Below are positions 1 to 5,996 of a DNA stretch of 6,049 bases, piece by piece. Every line of letters starts with the position of its first letter. Position 1 is the stretch's first letter. The position numbers and the translations under genes were made by a program. A model generated the notes under the pieces. That model was not told where the DNA came from, searched no databases, and saw only the letters and a program-made list of their open reading frames with translations. This DNA comes from Bacteroidales bacterium UBA6360 (GTDB lineage: Bacteria; Bacteroidota; Bacteroidia; Bacteroidales; UBA932): positions 1 through 6,049 of the forward strand of contig DJRM01000052.1 in NCBI GenBank assembly GCA_002440085.1, in the 5' to 3' direction.

Positions 1-701
1 ACGCGCATGGACATACCGGTGAGCTTGCCGTTGAGTTCAGGAAGAACCTTGCCGACAGCCTTTGCAGCACCTGTTGAAGAAGGGATGATGTTCTCAAGAA
101 TACCGCGGCCGCCTCTCCAGTCCTTCTTTGAAGGTCCGTCGACAGTCTTCTGAGTTGCTGTTGCGGCGTGAACGGTTGTCATGAGACCCCTCTTGATGCC
201 GAATGTCTCGTGGAGAACCTTGGAGATAGGCGCGAGGCAGTTAGTCGTGCATGAAGCGTTGGAAATAATCTTCTGGCCGGCGTAAGTCTTGTCGTTTACG
301 CCATATACGAACATCGGAGTGGCGTCCTTTGAAGGCGCTGACATGATGACCTTCTTTGCACCTGCCTTGAGGTGTGCGGAAGCGAGCTCCTCAGTAAGGA
401 AGAATCCGGTTGACTCAACGACAACGTCAACGTCAAGTGCGCCCCAGGTAATCTGTGAAGGATCCTTCTCGGCAAAAATCTGAATCTTGTTGCCATCGAC
501 GATCATATAGTTGCCCTCAACCTTGATGTCGTGGTTGAAATGACCGTGAACTGAATCATACTTAAGCATGTAAGCAAGGTAGTCAGCGTCAAGAAGGTCG
601 TTGATACCTACAACCTGAATGTCGTTTGAGAAGTTCTCAACGGCAGCACGGAACACCATACGGCCGATACGACCGAATCCGTTAATACCAAGTTTAATCA
701 T
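1..701 (-). CDS. gapA: Glyceraldehyde-3-phosphate dehydrogenase, type I (partial, C-terminus outside window)
   Basis: This is the NAD-dependent glycolytic enzyme that oxidises and phosphorylates glyceraldehyde 3-phosphate to 1,3-bisphosphoglycerate in the cytoplasm. Translation from the ATG at 701-699 begins MIKLGINGFGRIGR, the Rossmann nucleotide-binding start. IND at residues 33-35 supplies the Asp expected in NAD-preferring enzymes. The active-site segment SNASCTTNC puts the catalytic Cys at residue 151 (codon 251-249), and the partner His is residue 178 in TTVHAATATQK. The visible part ends at residue 233 in LNGKLTGMSMR, followed by two bases of a Val codon. About 100 C-terminal residues of the usual 330-340 are therefore missing because of the window edge, not because the gene is broken. 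The start is secure because the Rossmann motif begins at once. It is transcribed away from surE, with a 194-base intergenic region between the two start codons. No internal stop or frameshift is visible. Confidence 0.97.
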   Translation of the reverse strand, partial: MIKLGINGFGRIGRMVFRAAVENFSNDIQVVGINDLLDADYLAYMLKYDSVHGHFNHDIKVEGNYMIVDGNKIQIFAEKDPSQITWGALDVDVVVESTGFFLTEELASAHLKAGAKKVIMSAPSKDATPMFVYGVNDKTYAGQKIISNASCTTNCLAPISKVLHETFGIKRGLMTTVHAATATQKTVDGPSKKDWRGGRGILENIIPSSTGAAKAVGKVLPELNGKLTGMSMR

Positions 702-833
702 TTTTTATAAATATTAAAATGTTAATAAAAATTTCCAAACTTTTTGCAGCTTTCCCGTTACGTTCCGCAAGGCAAAACCCGAAATATATTTACAAATTCT
801 GCGCCGAGACACAACCTCTCCGAAAAAGCGCCG

Positions 834-841
834 CAAAAATA
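834..841 (-). promoter_or_regulatory. Candidate gapA promoter -7 box (Bacteroidetes TAnnTTTG type)
   Basis: The minus strand reads TATTTTTG, an exact match to the Bacteroidetes -7 consensus TAnnTTTG. No exact TTTG -33 box is present; about 20 bases upstream the minus strand has only a T-rich stretch (GTTTTATT). Transcription would begin around position 827 and give a 5' leader of roughly 125 bases before the gapA ATG at 701. The leader is AT-rich near the start codon, which suits Bacteroidetes translation initiation without a strong Shine-Dalgarno. The assignment rests on a short motif and position only. Confidence 0.45.
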
Positions 842-865
842 CAAAAAATAATGAAATAATAAAAC

Positions 866-873
866 TATCTTTG
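866..873 (+). promoter_or_regulatory. Candidate surE-lpxB promoter -7 box (Bacteroidetes TAnnTTTG type)
   Basis: The plus strand reads TATCTTTG, an exact TAnnTTTG match, ending 22 bases before the surE ATG at 896. Transcription would start near 880 and leave a short leader of about 16 bases. The region 19-25 bases upstream is A-rich with no clear TTTG, so the -33 element is weak or absent. GAGGAT just before the ATG could be a weak ribosome site. The box lies 24 bases from the oppositely directed gapA box, so the two RNA polymerase footprints should overlap. Confidence 0.5.
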
Positions 874-895
874 CAGTCGAAAATTTAGTGAGGAT

Positions 896-1744
896 ATGAA
901 TATACTGATAACGAACGACGACGGATTTGAGTCCAAGGGCATTGCGGTGCTGGCGAAACTGATGAAGAAATATGGAAATGTGGCTGTCATAGCTCCGTTT
1001 TCAGCCCAATCAGGGATGTCGATGGCCGTGTCTCTGGGAGCGTCGAGAATAGCGTTCAAGGAAATAGAGAGCTCGACATTCACGGGAGAGGACGGGCTGG
1101 AACACACGGAAAGATGGGCATATCTGGACGCGACGCCGGCGAGCTGCGTGAAATTCGCGCTGAGCACGCCTTGGCTTGGTTGGAAGCCGGATGTGATAGT
1201 GTCGGGCATCAACCACGGGGCGAACACTTCCGTCGCCTCCTGCTACTCCGGAACGCTCGGAGCGACGGCCGAGGCGGCGGTGAACCACATTCTCGGCATC
1301 GGAGTGTCGCTGTGCAGCCACGAGGCTGACGCCGACTTCTCACAGGTGGAAAAGTACTTTCCCGGAATATTCGAAAAGCTCATGGAACTTCCGCGCCACA
1401 GCTACATGACATATTACAACGTAAACTTCCCGGCTGTGCCGGCCTCCGAAATCAAGGGCGTGAGAGCCGGATATATGGGGCGCGGACGCTGGGTCAAGGA
1501 GTTCAGGAGCCTCGACGAGGCGGAGGCAATCACGGCATCGCTAAAGGGTGCCCCGACGGGAGATCCGTCAGAAGACCCCGATGTAAAGATGTACAAATTA
1601 GTGGGAGACTTCCGCAGCGACTCTGACAACAGCGCCGATGCCGACCACCTGCTCACCGACAACGGATATGTCTCCATCGTTCCACACACAATAGACAGTA
1701 CTGACTACGAGCAACTTAAAATCCTGAGCGGGGTGGCATTCTGA
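896..1744 (+). CDS. surE: 5'-nucleotidase SurE
   Basis: SurE is a metal-dependent cytoplasmic phosphatase that dephosphorylates nucleoside 5'-/3'-monophosphates and, in some species, short polyphosphate. The 282-residue product opens MNILITNDDGF. The NDDG motif at residues 7-10 supplies the acidic metal ligands. Ser39 (in APFSAQSG) and Asn106 (in VSGINHGAN) fit the other two metal-binding positions of the family. Further family landmarks are DATPASCVKFAL (79-90), YSGT (117-120), NVNFP (175-179) and the C-terminal GYVSIVPHTIDST (257-269). It is somewhat longer than E. coli SurE (about 253 residues), mainly in the C-terminal half. The ATG at 896 is chosen because the first beta strand begins there. 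It stands first in a plus-strand pair with lpxB, whose start lies 51 bases beyond this stop. A candidate promoter lies at 866-873. No key residue appears to be missing. Confidence 0.96.
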   Translation: MNILITNDDGFESKGIAVLAKLMKKYGNVAVIAPFSAQSGMSMAVSLGASRIAFKEIESSTFTGEDGLEHTERWAYLDATPASCVKFALSTPWLGWKPDVIVSGINHGANTSVASCYSGTLGATAEAAVNHILGIGVSLCSHEADADFSQVEKYFPGIFEKLMELPRHSYMTYYNVNFPAVPASEIKGVRAGYMGRGRWVKEFRSLDEAEAITASLKGAPTGDPSEDPDVKMYKLVGDFRSDSDNSADADHLLTDNGYVSIVPHTIDSTDYEQLKILSGVAF

Positions 1745-1757
1745 ATAATGCGCCGCT

Positions 1758-1784
1758 GTCATTGTGAGCGAGCGAAAAATCTTT
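1758..1784 (+). repeat. Degenerate interspersed-repeat fragment in the surE-lpxB spacer
   Basis: The spacer contains GTCATTGTGAGCGAGCG followed by AAAAATCTT. From memory, this resembles a widespread bacterial intergenic repeat with the pattern GTCATTGCGAGCGAAGCGAAGCAATC, whose chance translation gives peptides such as CHCERSEAI. Here the plus-strand frame opened by the ATG at 1748 gives RRCHCERAKNL, just that kind of peptide. I see no second copy of this particular motif in the window, so family membership is by recall and not by internal comparison. It is unrelated in sequence to repeat copies A, B and C, apart from a short TTGTGAG match. Confidence 0.45.
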
Positions 1785-1795
1785 GTGCTGAGAAT

Positions 1796-3049
1796 ATGAG
1801 ATACTACATCATTGCAGGAGAGGCATCGGGAGACCTGCACGGGTCGAACCTGATGCGCGGGATATATGAAAGTGACCCGCAGGCTGTCATACGTTTCTGG
1901 GGAGGAGACCTGATGAACGGGGTGTTTGTGGAACATCAGAAAGGCGTTCCACAGGACATGGAACGGCCGGCCGGAAGTTCCACGGAGACACAGCCCGCAA
2001 CAGTCCCTTTCGGAACACAGACAGGGGGACTTGTCCGGCACTACAAGGAAGGAGCCGTCATGGGCTTCACCGAGGTGCTTGCCAAGGCCGGCAAGCTGCT
2101 CGGCAACCTCGGCCGCTGCAGGAAGGACATTCTGACCTTCGCCCCCGACTGCGTGATACTCATAGACTACCCGGGGTTCAACTTCAAAATCGCCGAATTT
2201 GCCCACAAGCACGGTCTGAAAGTCTTCTACTACATAGCGCCGAAGGTCTGGGCCTCAAGGGAAGGACGAATCCGTAAGCTGAAGAAATATGTTGACAGGC
2301 TCTACATCATATTTCCTTTTGAAATCCCCTATTTCAAGAAGAAGGGCGTTTCATTCGTCTATAAGGGAAATCCGCTGGTCGATGCGATTGACGGCTGCCA
2401 GGCAGTGCGTGAGACACGCGAAGATTTCCTTTCCCGCTGCGGTCTCCCGGACAAACCGATGATAGCCATGCTTGCAGGCTCGCGCAAGAGTGAAATCAGC
2501 ACAATGATGCCGGTGCTCACGGAATTTGCCGACAGGATGCACGCCCTGCCGCAATACTCGGGGTGGCAGTTCGTCGTGGCAGGAGCTCCGGGGCGTTCTC
2601 CGGAGGACTATCTCCCCTACCTCCACGGTCAGGAATACATCAGCCTGCTGTTCGGGGAGACCCGCTCGATTGTCCGTCAGGCGGAGGCGGCCGTGGTCAA
2701 TTCCGGGACGGCTTCACTTGAAACGGTGCTGCTCGGAACCCCTCAGGCCGTTGGCTTCATCATGGGCAGCAGGCTTACCTACGCCATAGCCAAGATGATT
2801 GTCAAGGTCAAGTACATCAGTCTCGGCAACCTGTGTCTGGACCGCTTCGCATTCAAGGAGTTCGTCCAGAACGACTGCAATCCCGAAGCCCTCGTCGCCG
2901 AGGTCCGCGCCCTCATCGAAGACAAGGCCTACAGACAGAAAATGCTCTCCGACTACGCCGAAATCCGCGCACTCCTCGGGGGCTCCGGCGCCTCCGCCGC
3001 CGTCGCCGCCGACATTATTGAGCAGGTATCGTCTCGATTGCATGAGTAG
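1796..3049 (+). CDS. lpxB: Lipid-A-disaccharide synthase LpxB, with an unusual internal insertion
   Basis: LpxB is a GT19-family peripheral inner-membrane glycosyltransferase. It joins UDP-2,3-diacylglucosamine and lipid X to form the lipid A disaccharide. From the ATG at 1796 the product has 417 residues and starts MRYYIIAGEASGDLHG, the family's N-terminal glycine-rich motif. Other landmarks are ILIDYPGFNFKIAEFA (121-136), YYIAPKVWASRE (145-156), FPFEIPYF (173-180), KGNPLVDAI (190-198), LAGSRKSEI (226-234), NSGTASLETVLLGTPQAVGF (302-321) and KYISLGNL (339-346). An in-frame ATG at 1748 would add 16 residues, but these read through a repeat fragment and precede the conserved start, so I reject it. 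Most LpxB proteins have roughly 380-390 residues. The excess is explained by about 33 additional residues at 44-76 between GGDLMNGV and GGLVRHYKE. No frameshift is visible and all recognisable motifs are intact, so the enzyme is probably active. It is likely co-transcribed with surE. Confidence 0.95.
   Translation: MRYYIIAGEASGDLHGSNLMRGIYESDPQAVIRFWGGDLMNGVFVEHQKGVPQDMERPAGSSTETQPATVPFGTQTGGLVRHYKEGAVMGFTEVLAKAGKLLGNLGRCRKDILTFAPDCVILIDYPGFNFKIAEFAHKHGLKVFYYIAPKVWASREGRIRKLKKYVDRLYIIFPFEIPYFKKKGVSFVYKGNPLVDAIDGCQAVRETREDFLSRCGLPDKPMIAMLAGSRKSEISTMMPVLTEFADRMHALPQYSGWQFVVAGAPGRSPEDYLPYLHGQEYISLLFGETRSIVRQAEAAVVNSGTASLETVLLGTPQAVGFIMGSRLTYAIAKMIVKVKYISLGNLCLDRFAFKEFVQNDCNPEALVAEVRALIEDKAYRQKMLSDYAEIRALLGGSGASAAVAADIIEQVSSRLHE
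1925..2023 (+). repeat. In-frame insertion in lpxB made of alternating inverted repeats
   Basis: This 99-base stretch encodes residues 44-76 of LpxB, which have no counterpart in the LpxB proteins I can recall. The arm TGGAAC/GTTCCA alternates in orientation: TGGAAC at 1929-1934, GTTCCA at 1946-1951, TGGAAC at 1959-1964 and GTTCCA at 1977-1982, with a further GGAAC at 2012-2016. CGTTCCA (1945-1951) and TGGAACG (1959-1965) form a perfect 7-base stem with a 7-base loop. GGCCGGCC lies inside the next pair. The encoded peptide (VEHQKG...RPAGSSTETQPATVPFG) is polar and low in hydrophobic residues, as expected of a surface loop. The boundaries are approximate, because they come from remembered family sequences and not from an alignment. 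Confidence 0.55.
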
Positions 3050-3079
3050 TGAGAGATAGCTGGTCGGAAAAACTTAGCC

Positions 3080-3206
3080 GACAGGGGATGAAGAAAAAGA
3101 TGGGATGCAAGGCGGATGGTGAAGATGAATACCGCAGCAACCTGATGGTTGTGAGGATTTCATCAAACCATCCAACGCAGCAGACCGTTTTTTATTCGCC
3201 CCTGTC
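3080..3206 (+). repeat. Palindromic interspersed element, copy A; probable bidirectional terminator
   Basis: This long imperfect palindrome lies between the convergent genes lpxB and yggS and overlaps the last yggS codons. The outer arms are GACAGGGG (3080-3087) and CCCCTGTC (3199-3206), continued by GAA/TTC and AAAAA/TTTTT pairs. The inner stem pairs GGATGGT (3114-3120) with ACCATCC (3167-3173) and GATGAA (3124-3129) with TTCATC (3159-3164). The apex is CAACC (3138-3142), loop TGAT, GGTTG (3147-3151), followed by TGAGGATTT. T6 at 3188-3193 (plus) and A5 at 3094-3098 (T5 on the minus strand) lie on opposite sides of the stem. A hairpin with T tracts in both directions between convergent genes fits a bidirectional terminator, although the T tracts take part in the stem. 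Alignable over its whole length to copy B. Confidence 0.8.
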
Positions 3207-3866
3207 ACCAAATATTAAAGTGCCGATGCGGACTATGGTCGCGCCCATGGATGCCGCAATCCTGTAGTCGTCGGACATTCCGAACGAGAGTTCGCGGAAG
3301 GCGGGCGTGAGGTTCGGGCAGATGCCCACCATCGGCTGCAGGGCTGCATTCAACGCGAGCAACTTGCTGAAGTCCGAGCGGATGACCAAAGCATCGTCCG
3401 TGTTCGTCGCCATTCCCATCAGTCCGCAGAAGCGTATGTGCGGCCAGCATGCCGCTCCGGTAAGCACGGCCAAAGCCTCTTCCGGGGCAAATCCCTGCTT
3501 GGTCTCCTCACGCGCTATGTGGCACTCCAGAAGGACATCCACCCGGAAGCCGCTATGTTCCGCACACCACCGCTCAATCGCGTCGAGCAGTTCCACGGAA
3601 TCGACCGACTCCAGCATCGAGACATAAGGCAGCACAAGTTTCAGCTTGTTCTTCTGAAGATGCCCGATGAAATGCCACCGCACATCCTCCGGCATCTGCT
3701 GCACCTTGGCATACATTTCCTGAGGACGACTCTCCCCGAAGAGTCTCTGTCCGGCATCGTAGGCCTCGCGAAGGGCCTCGACCGGGTGGAATTTTGAAAC
3801 TGCCACCAGTTTCACTCCTGATGGCAGTTCCTTTCTTATATCCTCTAAATTATCACAGATGCTCAT
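3192..3866 (-). CDS. yggS: YggS/PROSC-family pyridoxal-phosphate-binding protein
   Basis: This cytoplasmic, non-enzymatic PLP-binding protein of the alanine-racemase N-terminal (TIM barrel) fold is involved in vitamin B6 and amino-acid homeostasis. The product has 224 residues, normal for the family. VKLVAVSKFHP places the PLP Schiff-base Lys at residue 25. Other landmarks are FGESRPQE (43-50, where FGENRxQE is usual), HFIGHLQKNK (65-74), EETKQGF (120-126), GLMGM (148-152), LSFGMSDD (193-200) and VRIGTLIFGDR (212-222). The last two motifs form the phosphate-binding end. The ATG at 3866 is preferred. The frame stays open to an ATG at 4040, but that would add 58 residues read through a spacer and repeat copy B, and none resembles the family. 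The gene converges on lpxB and lies downstream of yidC on the same strand, with 233 bases between the yidC stop and this start. No clear TAnnTTTG promoter precedes it. Its last codons form one arm of repeat copy A. Confidence 0.94.
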   Translation of the reverse strand: MSICDNLEDIRKELPSGVKLVAVSKFHPVEALREAYDAGQRLFGESRPQEMYAKVQQMPEDVRWHFIGHLQKNKLKLVLPYVSMLESVDSVELLDAIERWCAEHSGFRVDVLLECHIAREETKQGFAPEEALAVLTGAACWPHIRFCGLMGMATNTDDALVIRSDFSKLLALNAALQPMVGICPNLTPAFRELSFGMSDDYRIAASMGATIVRIGTLIFGDRGE

Positions 3867-3979
3867 AAAAAGACATTTATTTGTTGAAAACGAATGACAG
3901 ACACATCCGAAACAGTTTTCTTTCTTGCCTATTCGGGCAGAAAACAGACCACACAAAATCTCCCGGAGAAACAACTTGG
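3867..3979. other. Spacer upstream of yggS, no gene recognised
   Basis: These 113 bases hold no convincing small gene. The minus strand, which would carry the yggS promoter, has TTTTGTG around 3952-3958 as a possible -33 but no TAnnTTTG at a suitable distance; the closest is TAGGCAAG, a poor match. A small imperfect stem exists (TTCTTGCC with GGCAGAA around 3922-3942). yggS may therefore depend on read-through from yidC past copy B, or on a promoter I cannot recognise. Confidence 0.4.
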
Positions 3980-4107
3980 GGAAATGAGTGCAGAAGAAGA
4001 TGGAGTGCAAGGCGCAAGCGAAGCGGAAACACCGGAGCAACCTTATCGGTTGTGAGGATTTTCCGCAAGCGGCAACGAAGCAATCCGCTTCTTATGCGCT
4101 CATTTCC
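3980..4107 (+). repeat. Palindromic interspersed element, copy B
   Basis: This is the second full copy of the element, lying downstream of yidC and overlapping its last three codons, including the stop. The outer stem pairs 3980-3999 with 4088-4107 at 18 of 20 positions, with arms GGAAATGAG (3980-3988) and CTCATTTCC (4099-4107). The inner stem pairs GCGGAAA (4023-4029) with TTTCCGC (4060-4066). The apex is CAACC (4038-4042), loop TTATC, GGTTG (4048-4052), followed by TGAGGATTTT. It shares AAGATGG, TGCAAGGCG, ACCG, AGCAACC and GGTTGTGAGGATTT with copy A at a constant offset of 900 bases up to the loop, then 901. On the minus strand this hairpin would form just after yidC, so it may end or process that transcript. 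Confidence 0.8.
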
Positions 4108-5983
4108 GACGTTTCTGCTGCTCACGGAGCTGCGCCTGCTGCATCTTCTGCGCCTCCTCAAGCCTCTGCTGCCACTTCGACTTAGGGAGCGGCTTGCCCT
4201 TCGATGCCTCCACCTGCGCGAGAATCTTCTCCGGCTTCACGACCCACTTCTTGATGATGAAGGTCTGGAGCATGGTGAGCAGGTTGGAGATGAAGTAGTA
4301 GTAGGAAAGACCCGAAGAGAGGTTGTTGCAGATGAAGAGCATCATGATAGGCATCAGCCATACGCTCATGAACTTCATGCTCGCCATCTGCGGGTCGTTC
4401 GACATCTGGCTTGAGTTCATCTTCGAGTAGAGGAACATGGACACGGCCATCAGCAGCGCGAACAGCGACAGGTGGTCGCCGAAAAGCGGGATGTTGAAGC
4501 CGAAGTCCCAGATGGAATCGTATGCGCTGAGGTCGTCTGCCCAGAGGAAGGACTTCTGACGAAGCTCGATGGACGCAGGGAAGAAACGGAACATCGCCCA
4601 GAGTATAGGGAACTGGAGCAGCATCGGGAGGCAGCCTCCGAGAGGCTTCACGCCGGCTCTCTGATAGAGCTCCATCGTGGCCTGCTGCTTCTTCATCGCG
4701 TCTTCCTGCTTAGGATATTTCTCGTTAATCTTGTCCATCTCCGGTTTCAGCGCGGACATCTTCGCGGAGGACATGTAGGACTTGATGGTTAGCGGAGATA
4801 TGACAATCTTGAGAAGGATGGTCATTATCAGGATGATGAGTCCGTAATTGCTGATGAAGCGTCCGAGGAAGTCGAAGCAAGGGATGATGATGAAGCGTGA
4901 AATCCATCCGACGAGCCATCCTCCGAGAGGGATGATTTTCTCATATTTCCTGTCGTATGACTTCAGCGTGTGGTAGTGGTTCGGACCGAAATAGAAGTCG
5001 AACGGAATCACCTTGTCACCGGACTGCATCATGTCAACACCCGCCCTCGCATGGGCGGAACACTGCATCAGATTGCGGTCCGCGTCATCCTCCGGGAAAT
5101 ACTCCACGCCGAACTCACCCGACTCGAAGCCCTGCGGAGCCGTGAGGATGGAAGAGAAGAACTGCTGCTGGAAAGCCACCCACTCGAACTTGGCGTCAAG
5201 CCTCTTGCTGTCGTTCTTGCCCTTGCCTATCTCCTCAGGAGACTTCTCGTCCGGGACATAGTAGTCAATCTTGGAATACTGCTTCTCGTTCTTATAGCCC
5301 TTTTCAAGGCGAGGGACTATGGTTTTCCAGTTCACATCAACAGATGAGACTCTGTTCGGAATCACATCGTCCATCCCGACGAACGAGAGTTCGTTGTGAA
5401 CCATATAGCTGCCCTGCGAAAGGATGTATTTCTGCTGGATATATCCTCCCTGCACGAACGGGAGGCGCATCACCACGGAAGAATCCGTGACCTCGGCGAC
5501 GTCGAAGACAAACTCCTTCGTATCCACGGACTCGCCGGCAAACACGTTCACGTTGAACTCGCTTGCCTGCGGAGGAATGAGATAGAGTGAAGAGCTGTCA
5601 AATTTCACATAATCACTGAGTTTCACCGAATATGGCTGCGCGCCCCTTGTCGTGAAGACGATTTCAAGCTTGTCGTTCGCGAGAGTCACCAGCGAGGACT
5701 CTGCCTCTCGTGCCTTGGTAAGGTTCTCGTCCTTGAATGGCTTGAGAGCCGGTTTCGTGCTCAAGGTCACAGTCGTCGCGACACCGAGAGTGTCCCCGGA
5801 AGCGATGCGGTTCAAAGAGTCCATGGCCATGGCCTCAAGCCTCTCGACACGGGCGATGGAATCCAGCTGCGCCTGATACTCCATCTGTTTTTTATACTGC
5901 TTCGACTGGTACCAGGTGAAGCCGAACATTATCACCCCTATCAGCACGAAGCCGATGATTGTATTTTTAGTTTCTGATGTCAT
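4100..5983 (-). CDS. yidC: Membrane protein insertase YidC (Oxa1 family)
   Basis: YidC inserts and folds inner-membrane proteins, alone or with SecYEG. The product has 627 residues, usual for Bacteroidetes. Residues 8-24 form TM1 (IIGFVLIGVIMFGFTWY), followed by a charged linker and a periplasmic beta-rich domain of roughly residues 95-340. The conserved C-terminal insertase domain follows: hydrophobic segments near 353-372, 380-398 (NYGLIILIMTILLKIVISPLT), 449-467, 503-520 and 538-578, with the cytoplasmic hairpin around 403-445 (SSAKMSALKPEMDKINEKY) and the signature GVKPLGGCLPMLLQFPI (444-460). The hydrophilic-groove Arg (E. coli R366) is replaced by Lys392, which keeps the positive charge. 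From memory, Lys is common in this phylum. The basic tail ending QQKRRK fits ribosome contact. The ATG at 5983 directly precedes the TM1 signal-anchor. In related genomes yidC often follows pyrG, which may lie beyond the right edge; no promoter is visible in the 66 bases upstream. Confidence 0.97.
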   Translation of the reverse strand: MTSETKNTIIGFVLIGVIMFGFTWYQSKQYKKQMEYQAQLDSIARVERLEAMAMDSLNRIASGDTLGVATTVTLSTKPALKPFKDENLTKAREAESSLVTLANDKLEIVFTTRGAQPYSVKLSDYVKFDSSSLYLIPPQASEFNVNVFAGESVDTKEFVFDVAEVTDSSVVMRLPFVQGGYIQQKYILSQGSYMVHNELSFVGMDDVIPNRVSSVDVNWKTIVPRLEKGYKNEKQYSKIDYYVPDEKSPEEIGKGKNDSKRLDAKFEWVAFQQQFFSSILTAPQGFESGEFGVEYFPEDDADRNLMQCSAHARAGVDMMQSGDKVIPFDFYFGPNHYHTLKSYDRKYEKIIPLGGWLVGWISRFIIIPCFDFLGRFISNYGLIILIMTILLKIVISPLTIKSYMSSAKMSALKPEMDKINEKYPKQEDAMKKQQATMELYQRAGVKPLGGCLPMLLQFPILWAMFRFFPASIELRQKSFLWADDLSAYDSIWDFGFNIPLFGDHLSLFALLMAVSMFLYSKMNSSQMSNDPQMASMKFMSVWLMPIMMLFICNNLSSGLSYYYFISNLLTMLQTFIIKKWVVKPEKILAQVEASKGKPLPKSKWQQRLEEAQKMQQAQLREQQKRRK

Positions 5984-5996
5984 ATTTCCATATTAC

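Noticed and set aside
781..788. A second gapA promoter box (minus strand TATATTTC)
   Set aside because: It departs from TAnnTTTG at the last base and has no suitably spaced upstream TTTG. The exact match at 834-841 is better.
865..1227. A 120-codon minus-strand open frame opposite the start of surE
   Set aside because: It is antisense to clear SurE coding sequence, and its protein looks like no family I know.
1598..2212. A 204-codon open frame on the minus strand across surE and lpxB
   Set aside because: It lies antisense to two well-supported genes, its product has no recognisable motif, and its openness follows from GC-rich codon use of the sense genes.
3867..4040. N-terminal extension of YggS to the ATG at 4040
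   Set aside because: The 58 added residues are translated spacer and repeat, with no family similarity. The normal YggS start and length are obtained from 3866.
3080..4107. Copies A and B as integron attC sites bounding a yggS cassette
   Set aside because: They are imperfect palindromes at gene ends, like attC, but the ends lack the RYYYAAC/GTTRRRY core sites. The conserved sequence is at the apex, and yggS is a core gene.
3080..4107. Copies A and B as terminal repeats of a composite transposon
   Set aside because: There is no transposase between or beside them, only the core gene yggS. The outer ends differ between copies, and no direct target duplication is visible.
3881..4414. A 177-codon plus-strand open frame opposite the 3' end of yidC and copy B
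   Set aside because: The Leu/Arg/His-rich product is typical of an antisense frame, and it crosses the repeat and the conserved YidC C-terminus.
4806..4808. Loss of the conserved YidC groove arginine (Lys392) as a defect
   Set aside because: The positive charge is kept, and Lys at this position is, from memory, usual in Bacteroidetes YidC, so it is probably lineage-typical.
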